Origin: Paenibacillus lacisoli
Lineage (GTDB): Bacteria; Bacillota; Bacilli; Paenibacillales; Paenibacillaceae
Assembly (NCBI RefSeq): GCF_030580655.1
Contig: NZ_JAUQTB010000002.1
Location: 186,001-250,000, forward strand
DNA length: 64,000 bases
Direction: 5' to 3'
Made by a program: the position numbers and the translations under genes. Positions 26,710 to 34,243 of this stretch are shown piece by piece (position 1 is the first letter of the stretch; every line of letters begins with the position of its first letter). The notes beneath the pieces were generated by a model, which worked only from the letters and a program-made list of their open reading frames with translations, ran no database searches and was not told where the DNA came from.

Positions 26710-27528
26710 TTACTCTGATGGCTGCCGCAGCCAGTTCAGAAGCAAATCTTCAATTTGTGTCCGTGTTGCCAGTGCTGCAACCAGCCAGTCATCTTGTCCT
26801 CTGGCACTCATCCGGAACAGCCAGTTCATGGCATGTCCGATGACAAATGCAGCCCTTTGCGTTTCCCACTCGCTGCCGTTCCAGGACAGCAGCTGAAGCT
26901 CCCCGGAAGATACATTGTTCTTAAGCGCACTGGTTAGTGCCAAAGCCCCTTCTTCATCACCGCTGGCCAGCACAAGCCGTTCAGACAGCTCACCGAACGC
27001 CAGCGAATCCCGATGCTGGTACATCTCCAGAAATGACTTCTTCGAGAACATGAGTGCAGGTGCATCTGATGGCGACTGCTCCATCCAACCCATTCTGCCT
27101 ATCAAAGCGCTGCAGGCATCCTCAACGTTCCCTAATTCACAGAGGCGGTAGCAGTCGTCTTGACCTTCGAGCCGTGATACCTCCACCACGCGCTCATTCG
27201 TACAGTGGAGGTAGCCTTCAAAAGACTTGCCCTCGCGGTCGTATCTGATCCAGCATGCCTTGTCCGAAAGACCGGCTATCGCTACCCTGGAGAACACGGT
27301 TGGCAGCATAGCCAGCTCCTTCCCCTGTTCAACTTGCTTGAGGTAACCTTTCTGAAGCAGAGACTCTCTCACCCTGCTCCACTCTTCGGCCAGCTCCTCA
27401 GCCAGATAACCACTGAAGGGATCCTCTATGCCCAGCAGACGATTAGAACCCAGAACCCCTGCCAGAAAAAACAATTCCTTAGCATGGAGTGTAATCATTT
27501 TTTGCTTGGATACATTAACCGTCAACAT
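26710..27528 (-). CDS. Unrecognised T7SS-locus protein, possibly EspG-like
   Basis: 272 residues, soluble, no signal or TM. I do not recognise it with confidence. It starts with a helical region (LHAKELFFLAGVLG) and a winged-helix-like segment (WSRVRESLLQKGYLKQ), then a beta-rich middle (CWIRYDREGKSFEGYLHC) and a mixed C-terminus ending in a helix (IEDLLLNWLR). Size, order of elements and its place between essC and the WXG100-like genes recall EspG, the ESX chaperone that binds secreted partners, but this is a weak resemblance. SD GGGAGGTGG overlaps the essC stop region, so translation is probably coupled. Confidence 0.55.
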   Translation of the reverse strand: MLTVNVSKQKMITLHAKELFFLAGVLGSNRLLGIEDPFSGYLAEELAEEWSRVRESLLQKGYLKQVEQGKELAMLPTVFSRVAIAGLSDKACWIRYDREGKSFEGYLHCTNERVVEVSRLEGQDDCYRLCELGNVEDACSALIGRMGWMEQSPSDAPALMFSKKSFLEMYQHRDSLAFGELSERLVLASGDEEGALALTSALKNNVSSGELQLLSWNGSEWETQRAAFVIGHAMNWLFRMSARGQDDWLVAALATRTQIEDLLLNWLRQPSE

Positions 27529-27544
27529 TATGAGCCACCTCCCT

Positions 27545-30500
27545 TCAAACTACAACATGCCATCGGTCGCGAATTTGATCTATCCAATATAAAGCCGTCC
27601 ATTCATCATGGAAGGAAATTGCTGTTTTGATTCGAGTAAATTTGCGTCTCACGTAATATCCTTGGCCAGGCGGCAGGACTTTGAGCCCATTGCTGGCTGC
27701 CGATGACTCACTGTAGGGAATACGGAAGAACGAAAGATCGTTAGGGTCTATACTCCCCAGGAGAATACCTGTTTGCGAAGCTTTGACATCATTAATCCAG
27801 TCCACTCCGAACGTCGGAAACTCGGAAGGCACGCCTGTCACAATGACATGAACTTTACGGTCCCGGCCAAGCCGGACAATCGAGGCCAACTGATCCTTGA
27901 TCGTAAAGTCGTTTAACTGCTTGCCCAGCGCATCTGCGTCATCTATAAAAAGAACAATATGCGGCACTTCATCATCTGGACGACGGACGGCAACCTGATC
28001 GTAGATCCGCTGAACTAACGGCCCCAGTTCTTCTTCTCTGGAACAGCTGCCGCGAACATGAGGGAGACCCTGCAGCTTGGACAACTCTCCGCCATACCGG
28101 GTATCTATGGTATACAACTCCAGCTCCTCCGGAGAAGCATGGTAAGCCAGAGACAGCATCCAGGACACCAGCATGGATGTCTTCCCGCCCTCCATCGGAC
28201 TGCCGATCATTGCATGACTGAATTCCCTAAGATCCATGTGGAAGGGCTGCAGATCGTCGCTCATCAAACCAATCGGCACACGGAGCGTCGTCGTGGTTCT
28301 CGCAGCAGCATCCTTCTTCAGAAGAGTATTCAAGTGCACTATCTCAGGGAGCGGTTTGATCGGTGGTGCTTCCGCACCCGGCCATTCGTCCCGCATCCGG
28401 GAAATGGCATGCCGCATCGCGTCCGAGCGTACACCCTCGTCTATACCTGAAGCCGGCAGTGCCGCATGAAACTCAAGCGGAGGTATTTGCCCTTTGATTA
28501 TACCACGACCCGGCGGCAGCTGCCCCGGAATTCTGGAAGGACGTCCAACCGCATAATAGTAGTCACTTGGATCAGATAGTTCAAAGGTAAGTGCATTAGG
28601 TATATTGCTTCTGAACTTCTCAAAAATATCAGTAACCCGATTCGCTGTAATCAGGAATGTAATCCCCATCCCCGCTCCTTCTCGGAGCAGATATTCCAGC
28701 ATTTCGTTCTCGTCATTGTACGTGTTCCGGAAATTCAGATATCCGTCGATAATTACAACAATTTGCGGAAGCGCCGCGTAGGATCTGCGGTAGGCCTGCA
28801 CAGTCTTGAGACCCGCTTCAGCCAGCATCTCCTTGCGCTCTGCCGCCGCCTGCATAAGGAATCGGAAGAGCCGTTTGATCCGATCTTCTTCTTCCAGCAT
28901 CATGACCCCGCCGACATGCGGCAAACCTTGATAATCCCGAAGCATGCGTCCCATGTCAAGTATATAACCGTTCCAGGACTCGGGATTATAGTTGCGTGCC
29001 AGCGACATCAACAATGTCTGTAGCAGCGTCGTTTTGCCTGTTCCAGGCATACCATAAATCATCCAATGCCCGTTATCTATGCGCATCTGCAGCACATTTT
29101 GCTGCTGATTCAGCAGATCATCTGTCAACCCGACCGGCACTTCCAGGGTCTGTTCGACCATCCCGCTCCACTTATCTGCAGATAACTGATCCAGCTCATC
29201 CAGCTCCAGATTTTCGGGAAGGGGAGGCAGCCAAGGACCGGCGAGCCGCTCAATGCCTGCCTGTTCTGCCGCTCCCGCCACCGTATCAATAAAGACACGC
29301 AGCTGTTTGGGGGCTTCTGCTGATGTGCTGCCCGAATCTCTTGTCTCCAGAAAGAGTCGCTCCCGCCTTCCATTCATATGCAGCTCGGCGATCGTAAACT
29401 CTTCCCGAACCTGACCGTCAGGGATGAAAGGCGCTCCGCTCCAGGCGAACTGCATTTCCTCGAACAGCTCATCACTGCCGACCTGGAAGTAACCCCGGCC
29501 TGGTTTGGTGATCCAGGCTGCGTTCGGTATCTTCAGCATATCGCGGCTGTCGCCTTCACTCTGAACACGAAGGCAGATCCGGAAACGCGAGTTGCTCCAG
29601 ATTTTGTCATCGACCACTCCCGCCGGCTTCTGGGTCGCCAGAATCAGGTGAACGCCCAGCGTACGGCCGATCGCTGCGATGCTGATCAGCTCGTCCATAA
29701 ACTCGGGGTGCTCTTTCTTCAGCTGTGCAAATTCATCAATAATGATAACAAGATGCGGCAGCGGTTCTCCCGGAACCGTCCGCAACCGGCTGTAATACTC
29801 GTCAATATGCTGCAGATTACCCGCATCATTTAATATTTTTTGCCTCCGTACCAATTCTGCGCGCAGCGATACCTTGGCACGTTCAATCATATTGTTATCA
29901 AGATTGGTAATGGTTGCAACCACATGCGGCAGATCCACGAATGTATTGGACATGCCTCCGCCCTTATAGTCAATCAGCATGAATACCAGATCATGAGGAT
30001 GAAATTCCGAAGCCAGTGAAGCTACAATCGATTGGATAACCTCACTCTTTCCTGATCCGGTAGTCCCGGCGATCAGACCGTGCGGGCCGTGACCATTGCG
30101 TTCAATTTTGTCATGCAGATTCAGAGCTACCTTCTTCCCGCCGGCTCGAACCCCCATCGGCACAGGCAGGCTATCCGGATAACGCCTGTGATTCCAGCGT
30201 TTAATTAGTTGTTCCTGTTCAGGCTGCCGGATCTCCATCATCTCGAACAAGGTCAACACATCCGGAATTTCAAGTGCAGAGGCTTTCTTTAGCCGGATTG
30301 GCGCCATATAACGCGCTAGCGACTCAGCCTGATCTCTGCTAATGGTATCCATTCTAAAAGACTGCCGGACGAGCTCTACCTGACTGGTCTTGAAGGTGGA
30401 TACACCGCCGTCAGGCCCCACTTCCACTATAAGCTGGCACTGCATGGGCAGTGACTCCTTGTTCGTGGCAAGCACAATGGTGCACGTATCCATGTCCTCG

Positions 30501-31522
30501 CCCCGTTCCAGCGCAAGCGGCAGCAGCGGTTCTTCCTCCAGCAGCCGGCTGTTCCCCATAATAAGGACATAAGCCGGAATTTCACGCTTTCGGCGGCCTT
30601 CCTGCTTGCGGGACTGCAGCCGCCGGTTAAGCAGCATAAACAGACTGTCTGCCAGTCGGTGAACTCCGCTGCTTGAATCCGCCAGGAAGCGTTCCTCATG
30701 CTCATCATTCCACACATGTGGAAGCCAGCGCATCCAAGACCATTCGTTCTGTTCTTCCTGATCGTAAAATGCGCCCAGCTTTAATTCATCCGGCGAATGT
30801 CTTACCGTCAATTGAGTTATGACCACACGAAGCGCTGCCAACACCGTATCTCGATCACCAACAATTCCAGTCACTTTCGATTCGAATAAAGGAAGGGGAA
30901 TTGAAGCATCTTCCACCGTCTGAAAATCTTCTCGAAGCTCTTCAGCAGCGGCAATAAGCGGGTCCTTCTCATACCCGTCTGGACGCGGGACCTGAATATC
31001 CATATAAAAAGGGACTTCTCCCTTACCAATGCGGACCTGCAGAAAATCGTCATCAGCAATCGACCGCTCCCACAAGGAGCTGGACCGATTCTTGACAATC
31101 TGGAAGCAGTCATCCGGCGTTCCATGGATTTCGTTCAGAACTTCAAGCTGCTCCGTACGTTTGGCCTCCAGCTCTTCCCGGTGCAGCTCCAGCTGTTCGC
31201 GGTACATCCGGTCCCGTTCAGCTTTCTTCTGATTGAATGCTTTCTTATTGCTCAGATATACAAAAAACGGCAGCGTATAAGAGGTCATCATCATAAAGAT
31301 GGTAACCATCTGAAACATCATATAATTGCTGTTGCCTGTCTTGCCTGTTCTGCTCATATAAATGTAAAAACCGAGTGTGCCCATCGTCATGATGACAGGT
31401 ATGATGATAGATATGAGAGAAAAAGTAGGTTTGGATGGCTCCGCGGGAGGCCTCAATATTTCGAGTTTCTCCTTCTTAAGCACTGGTCGGATTCGCGGGG
31501 ACCTCTGATACATTAACTTCAC
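27545..31522 (-). CDS. essC: EssC/EccC-type FtsK/SpoIIIE ATPase of type VII secretion
   Basis: Membrane-anchored motor of ESX/type VII secretion, 1325 residues. Two TM helices (about 34-56 and 67-90) are followed by a coiled coil and three FtsK/SpoIIIE ATPase domains. D1 is complete: Walker A GTTGSGKSE (about 486-494) and Walker B LVIIIDEFAQL (about 592-602). D2 has Walker A GMPGTGKTT (about 824) but IDG instead of DE. D3 has a degenerate GSPMEGGKTS (about 1107) and IDDAD. Unlike Staphylococcus EssC and Bacillus YukBA there are no N-terminal FHA domains, which makes the layout closer to actinobacterial EccC. Start GTG at 31522 with AAGGGGG. Lies 62 bases after yukD. Confidence 0.93.
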   Translation of the reverse strand: MKLMYQRSPRIRPVLKKEKLEILRPPAEPSKPTFSLISIIIPVIMTMGTLGFYIYMSRTGKTGNSNYMMFQMVTIFMMMTSYTLPFFVYLSNKKAFNQKKAERDRMYREQLELHREELEAKRTEQLEVLNEIHGTPDDCFQIVKNRSSSLWERSIADDDFLQVRIGKGEVPFYMDIQVPRPDGYEKDPLIAAAEELREDFQTVEDASIPLPLFESKVTGIVGDRDTVLAALRVVITQLTVRHSPDELKLGAFYDQEEQNEWSWMRWLPHVWNDEHEERFLADSSSGVHRLADSLFMLLNRRLQSRKQEGRRKREIPAYVLIMGNSRLLEEEPLLPLALERGEDMDTCTIVLATNKESLPMQCQLIVEVGPDGGVSTFKTSQVELVRQSFRMDTISRDQAESLARYMAPIRLKKASALEIPDVLTLFEMMEIRQPEQEQLIKRWNHRRYPDSLPVPMGVRAGGKKVALNLHDKIERNGHGPHGLIAGTTGSGKSEVIQSIVASLASEFHPHDLVFMLIDYKGGGMSNTFVDLPHVVATITNLDNNMIERAKVSLRAELVRRQKILNDAGNLQHIDEYYSRLRTVPGEPLPHLVIIIDEFAQLKKEHPEFMDELISIAAIGRTLGVHLILATQKPAGVVDDKIWSNSRFRICLRVQSEGDSRDMLKIPNAAWITKPGRGYFQVGSDELFEEMQFAWSGAPFIPDGQVREEFTIAELHMNGRRERLFLETRDSGSTSAEAPKQLRVFIDTVAGAAEQAGIERLAGPWLPPLPENLELDELDQLSADKWSGMVEQTLEVPVGLTDDLLNQQQNVLQMRIDNGHWMIYGMPGTGKTTLLQTLLMSLARNYNPESWNGYILDMGRMLRDYQGLPHVGGVMMLEEEDRIKRLFRFLMQAAAERKEMLAEAGLKTVQAYRRSYAALPQIVVIIDGYLNFRNTYNDENEMLEYLLREGAGMGITFLITANRVTDIFEKFRSNIPNALTFELSDPSDYYYAVGRPSRIPGQLPPGRGIIKGQIPPLEFHAALPASGIDEGVRSDAMRHAISRMRDEWPGAEAPPIKPLPEIVHLNTLLKKDAAARTTTTLRVPIGLMSDDLQPFHMDLREFSHAMIGSPMEGGKTSMLVSWMLSLAYHASPEELELYTIDTRYGGELSKLQGLPHVRGSCSREEELGPLVQRIYDQVAVRRPDDEVPHIVLFIDDADALGKQLNDFTIKDQLASIVRLGRDRKVHVIVTGVPSEFPTFGVDWINDVKASQTGILLGSIDPNDLSFFRIPYSESSAASNGLKVLPPGQGYYVRRKFTRIKTAISFHDEWTALYWIDQIRDRWHVVV

Positions 31523-31584
31523 CCTGGTTATCCCCCTTATAAAATCGTGAAATGGTCCTAGTTTTACCTGTTAATATCGGTGTA

Positions 31585-31905
31585 TTACCCGTTCTGTTCC
31601 TGCTGAAACAAAGGACGGCTGCCGAACACCGGCATCTCGCTGCGGGTGGTAGAGAACGTTCTCTGCACCCTGATACTGCAGCCTTCTCGCATACCGGTTT
31701 CGGTCAGAAGCTTTCTGTCATCCAGAACGAACCACAGCCCCTCTGGAAACTTGCCCTCTATTATATATCGCACTCCCTCGCGAGGGCGTTCGTTAAATAC
31801 GCGAAGGCCAAGCATATCCTGCAGCTTCTCTACAGGGCATTCATCATCACATTCAATATCGAACCATTCTTCCTCTTGATTGCCCAACCGAACGGTAAGA
31901 ATCAT
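31585..31905 (-). CDS. yukD: YukD-like ubiquitin-fold protein
   Basis: 106 residues. The first ~82 form a ubiquitin-like fold (ILTVRLG strand, helix VEKLQDMLG, and C-terminal strand REGCSIRVQR); there is no diglycine tail, as expected for YukD/EsaB, which regulate or assemble the secretion machine rather than being conjugated. The ~25-residue tail is polar. It is the first gene of the T7SS operon, with SD GGAGGTAATG. Confidence 0.8.
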   Translation of the reverse strand: MILTVRLGNQEEEWFDIECDDECPVEKLQDMLGLRVFNERPREGVRYIIEGKFPEGLWFVLDDRKLLTETGMREGCSIRVQRTFSTTRSEMPVFGSRPLFQQEQNG

Positions 31906-31972
31906 CGCATTACCTCCATGAATTGCACTGGGTCCTAGTTCCAGCTTCCTTAATAGAAAAAGGCTATCCTTT

Positions 31973-32002
31973 ACTGTAGCATCGCTTATTTCATCCTGTC
32001 AA
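31973..32002 (-). promoter_or_regulatory. Sigma-A promoter of the T7SS operon
   Basis: On the minus strand consensus TTGACA (32002-31997), 18 bases, TACAGT (31978-31973); 68 bases before the yukD start. Confidence 0.6.
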
Positions 32003-32105
32003 TTTGTTACATTATACCCAGGATGCAAATCAAGCCGTTTCTATTCTTGCGTTTTTACGCAGCAGAAGGGTCGGTAGAATCAAGTCTATGAAACACGATG
32101 ACCAC

Positions 32106-32287
32106 TTCGCTACGGGTTGATCATTGCAGATTCAATATCGCTACGGGTTGATAAACATCATACATAGCTTATGCATGATGTTTTTTGATCAATGCCGCTC
32201 ACGGGGCCAATCTGCAGCCAAAGTGGACCGCTTTGCCTTCAGATTGCAGATTCAATATCGCTACGGGTTGATAAACATCATACATAG
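32106..32287. repeat. 45-bp exact direct repeat and shorter related copy in a non-coding region
   Basis: Bases 32123-32167 and 32243-32287 are identical over 45 positions and lie exactly 120 bases apart. A third, shorter copy of the core TCGCTACGGGTTGAT is at 32107-32121, with the others at 32138-32152 and 32258-32272. After the first copy AACATCATACATA can pair with TATGCATGATGTT and is followed by TTTTTT (to 32186), so it looks like a rightward terminator; the second copy lacks that arm. No gene lies in 32003-32405. Not a CRISPR: only two full copies and no regular spacers. Confidence 0.8.
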
Positions 32288-32336
32288 ATGTGAACAAATT
32301 GCAAATTTTTGCTGCCTTTATGTTTTCATAAGCTGA

Positions 32337-32378
32337 TTTTAAGGTAATTTTAAGCATTGGAACTTAAACTACTAATAT
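32337..32378 (+). promoter_or_regulatory. Promoter with 11-bp-spaced direct repeats before the 79-residue gene
   Basis: TTTTAAG at 32337-32343 and 32348-32354, with a weaker GGAACTT at 32359-32365, give a period of 11 bases as in OmpR/PhoP-type response-regulator sites. TAATAT at 32373-32378 is a -10 candidate, which puts the repeats over the -35 region. Confidence 0.45.
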
Positions 32379-32405
32379 GAAATAACTCTAGTGAGGTGAT
32401 TTCAA

Positions 32406-32645
32406 ATGAGAATGCTCATTACATTTCAAAACAAAAAGATTCCTGTGTACTTTAACGCCGAAAACAAACAACCTGTTCAAAAAACATTAAAGCTGCTCAG
32501 CAGCACTTTGGAAAAGAAAATCAGCCATGGCAAGCGTGCACTTAAAACATGCCTGTCGTCCCTGATCAGCATCGAAATCGTCGGCTGTGAGGCGATTCTT
32601 CACACCGTGCGTGAGAACGACACTCTTGCTCTCTCGTTATACTGA
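32406..32645 (+). CDS. Small protein of unknown function
   Basis: 79 residues, not recognised. Support for a real gene: SD GTGAGGTGAT in front of the ATG, a promoter candidate with direct repeats upstream, and a strong terminator after the stop. The protein begins with a beta-like segment (MRMLITFQNKKIPVYF), has a basic middle (LEKKISHGKRALKT) and a hydrophobic C-terminal half with two Cys. No TM helix or signal. It is surrounded by minus-strand genes, and the flanking repeat region looks accessory, so acquisition is possible. Confidence 0.65.
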   Translation: MRMLITFQNKKIPVYFNAENKQPVQKTLKLLSSTLEKKISHGKRALKTCLSSLISIEIVGCEAILHTVRENDTLALSLY

Positions 32646-32663
32646 GTGAATATGTTTACAAAA

Positions 32664-32694
32664 AAGAGGCCCTGTCATGATGACAGGGCCTCTT
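32664..32694. terminator. Terminator after the 79-residue gene
   Basis: Perfect stem AAGAGGCCCTGTCA with TGA loop; A-run on the left, weaker T content on the right, so it may also serve the leftward small gene at 32749-32901. Confidence 0.75.
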
Positions 32695-32748
32695 AACGTA
32701 TTTTCAAAAAATATCCGTGCTGTTATCTTGCCGCTAAATTACTTTTCA

Positions 32749-32901
32749 TTAAATTACTCTTCTATAGTAGACTCTTCTGTATGGTCGCTCAGCGTTTTCA
32801 GCTTTTTCAATACGGATCTTGAATAGTTGCAGCAGATTGGCTCGTGTATGTTCCTCCCGGCAGTTGTCCAGTTTATTCAGAATAAAACGGTCAATGGACA
32901 T
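32749..32901 (-). CDS. 50-residue basic small protein, unknown
   Basis: ATG at 32901 is preceded by AAAGGAGCC at good spacing. The 50-residue product (begins MSIDRFILNKLDNC) is highly basic at the C-terminus (RPYRRVYYRR) and predicted helical. I do not recognise it. It starts one base after the stop of a degenerate frame (32903-33127), so it may be the surviving piece of a former small operon or a genuine small gene. Confidence 0.45.
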   Translation of the reverse strand: MSIDRFILNKLDNCREEHTRANLLQLFKIRIEKAENAERPYRRVYYRRVI

Positions 32902-32902
32902 G

Positions 32903-33127
32903 TCACTCAGGCTCCTTTACAGCGTGCTGTCCGAGGGCAGGAATGATTTTCCTCTTCTCGGGTATCTCATATTTAACCGGGTCGCCCCGGCTTCAAACAG
33001 CCTTTAGGCACGCCTGAAACACCAATAACGGAAACGTACATTCCCCTTGCGTCAGCTCTATTCCATATTTAGGGGCTGGACCCTGCTCTGTGAGGCCTCG
33101 CTCTTCCAGATCTTGTTTTATTTCATG
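32903..33127 (-). pseudogene. Possible decayed small gene
   Basis: A 75-codon frame on the minus strand reads like protein (KQDLEERGLTEQGPAPKYGI, later KYEIPEKRKIIPALGQHAV) but has an in-frame TGA at 32995-32993 and no start codon: the nearest ATG (33126) is one base out of frame and stops after two codons. This fits a frameshift at the start plus a nonsense mutation. It ends just before the 50-residue gene. Family unknown; non-coding DNA with chance openness is the alternative. Confidence 0.3.
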
Positions 33128-33160
33128 TCACGAACAATCCGAAATTTTCCGCAAAAAAAT

Positions 33161-33619
33161 TCAGCTGCCCAGTCCTAAACGCATACGGATCATATCCACA
33201 CAGAGAATACCATTTTCCGCAATGGGCTCCTCGTAATGATTCGTAAAGAAATCCGTCTCAACTCCGACGATTCGAAAACCAAGCTTCTGATACCACCCCA
33301 GCTGGTCCAGACTTGAATTGCCCGTTCCCAGTTCGACGTACTTACAGTGCAGCTCTTGAGCCTTCCGGATCACTCCGTTCATAAGAGCCCTGCCTATTCC
33401 CTGACCCTGGTGATTCTCGTCCACCGCAATATTGAATACTTCTAAAGTCTGCGGTTTCGTGAGGGACATAGCAGCAATGCCAATGAAGCCGTGATCCGTC
33501 TCAGCAGCCAGCAGCATACTGCGATGAATATAAGAACCTATCATGTTTTCTGAGGGATCCGCCAGCAGCAGCAGATTCATTGGTATCGGTTCATCAGTCC
33601 GCAGCTCCCGTATGTTCAT
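33161..33619 (-). CDS. GNAT family N-acetyltransferase (YvbK-like)
   Basis: 152 residues with the acetyl-CoA-binding motif QGQGIGRALM, preceded by the beta-4 strand LEVFNIAVDE and followed by the YVELGTGNSS strand and WYQKLGFR. The segment DFFTNHYEEPIAENGI recalls YvbK-type acetyltransferases. Substrate unknown. The start ATG overlaps the stop of a 35-codon frame upstream (ATGA), suggesting translational coupling; AGAGGTGG also lies 10 bases upstream. Confidence 0.87.
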   Translation of the reverse strand: MNIRELRTDEPIPMNLLLLADPSENMIGSYIHRSMLLAAETDHGFIGIAAMSLTKPQTLEVFNIAVDENHQGQGIGRALMNGVIRKAQELHCKYVELGTGNSSLDQLGWYQKLGFRIVGVETDFFTNHYEEPIAENGILCVDMIRMRLGLGS

Positions 33620-33723
33620 CGCGGCAGGTCCACCTCTTTCAACAAAGGATGAATGCTTGCCCCGACACTGTCATAGCGAGTGATAGAATTTCGCTGTTTT
33701 TTTGCAGCTGTATAAATATTCAT
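33616..33723 (-). CDS. 35-residue ORF coupled to GNAT gene, possible cupin N-terminal fragment
   Basis: Starts ATG AAT ATT TAT (MNIYTAAKKQR) with GAGGGAG just upstream, and its TGA overlaps the GNAT ATG. The beginning resembles the N-terminus of small cupin proteins (MxIY...ITRYDS), but the cupin barrel is missing. It could be a coupling leader or a truncated gene. Too short to be certain. Confidence 0.4.
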   Translation of the reverse strand: MNIYTAAKKQRNSITRYDSVGASIHPLLKEVDLPR

Positions 33724-33839
33724 TCTCTCCCTCTCTCTTCTTCTATTATTATGAGTCTATCCCCCAAAAATCCTATGTAACCAGCCGGCGTCATGCATCA
33801 ATGGCCTGACTGGCGTTTCAGTTCATCCTATCCGCCGAT

Positions 33840-34178
33840 CTACGGCCGAATGGTTACTCGCGTACCAACCGGTACCTTGGATGACAAATCGACAACATCA
33901 TCGTTATACATGCGGATACATCCATGGGATACCGACTTGCCGATCGAGGACGGATCATTTGTTCCATGAATTCCATAGTGCGGCTTGGATAACCCCATCC
34001 ATAGAACACCGAACGGCCCGCCCGGATTCTCCTGTTTATTAATAATTGTAAATTCCCCGTTCGGGGTTTCGGTTGCGAGCTTTCCAATGGCGACAGGATA
34101 TCCCTGCACAACCTGATCTCCATCCAGCAGGTACAGCATATGATCTGACAAATCAATAATAATCCGATATTCCGGCAC
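33840..34178 (-). CDS. L,D-transpeptidase (YkuD domain)
   Basis: 112-residue bare YkuD catalytic domain. HYGIHGTND and the [12 protein letters not shown] motif supply His and the catalytic Cys; such enzymes make 3-3 peptidoglycan cross-links. There is no signal peptide, LysM or TM, which is unusual for an extracytoplasmic enzyme but known for short Bacillota members (for example spore-related ones). GTG start at 34178 with AAGGAGGGAG. Lies 65 bases downstream of the rsgA-like gene. Confidence 0.88.
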   Translation of the reverse strand: MPEYRIIIDLSDHMLYLLDGDQVVQGYPVAIGKLATETPNGEFTIINKQENPGGPFGVLWMGLSKPHYGIHGTNDPSSIGKSVSHGCIRMYNDDVVDLSSKVPVGTRVTIRP

Positions 34179-34243
34179 ATTCTCTCCCTCCTTAGGAGCA
34201 TCTTATGCCGCCGGATTGCTGTCGGTTTTTAATCCTGCCGAAT

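Noticed and set aside
32106..32287. Repeats as a CRISPR array
   Set aside because: Only two full copies 120 bases apart, no regular spacers and no cas genes.
32124..32336. 70-codon frame containing an internal peptide repeat
   Set aside because: The repeat is just the 45-bp DNA duplication read in one frame; no SD, and it runs through a terminator-like hairpin.
32903..33127. In-frame TGA as selenocysteine
   Set aside because: The frame also lacks a start codon, no SECIS-like context or sel genes are seen; decay is simpler.
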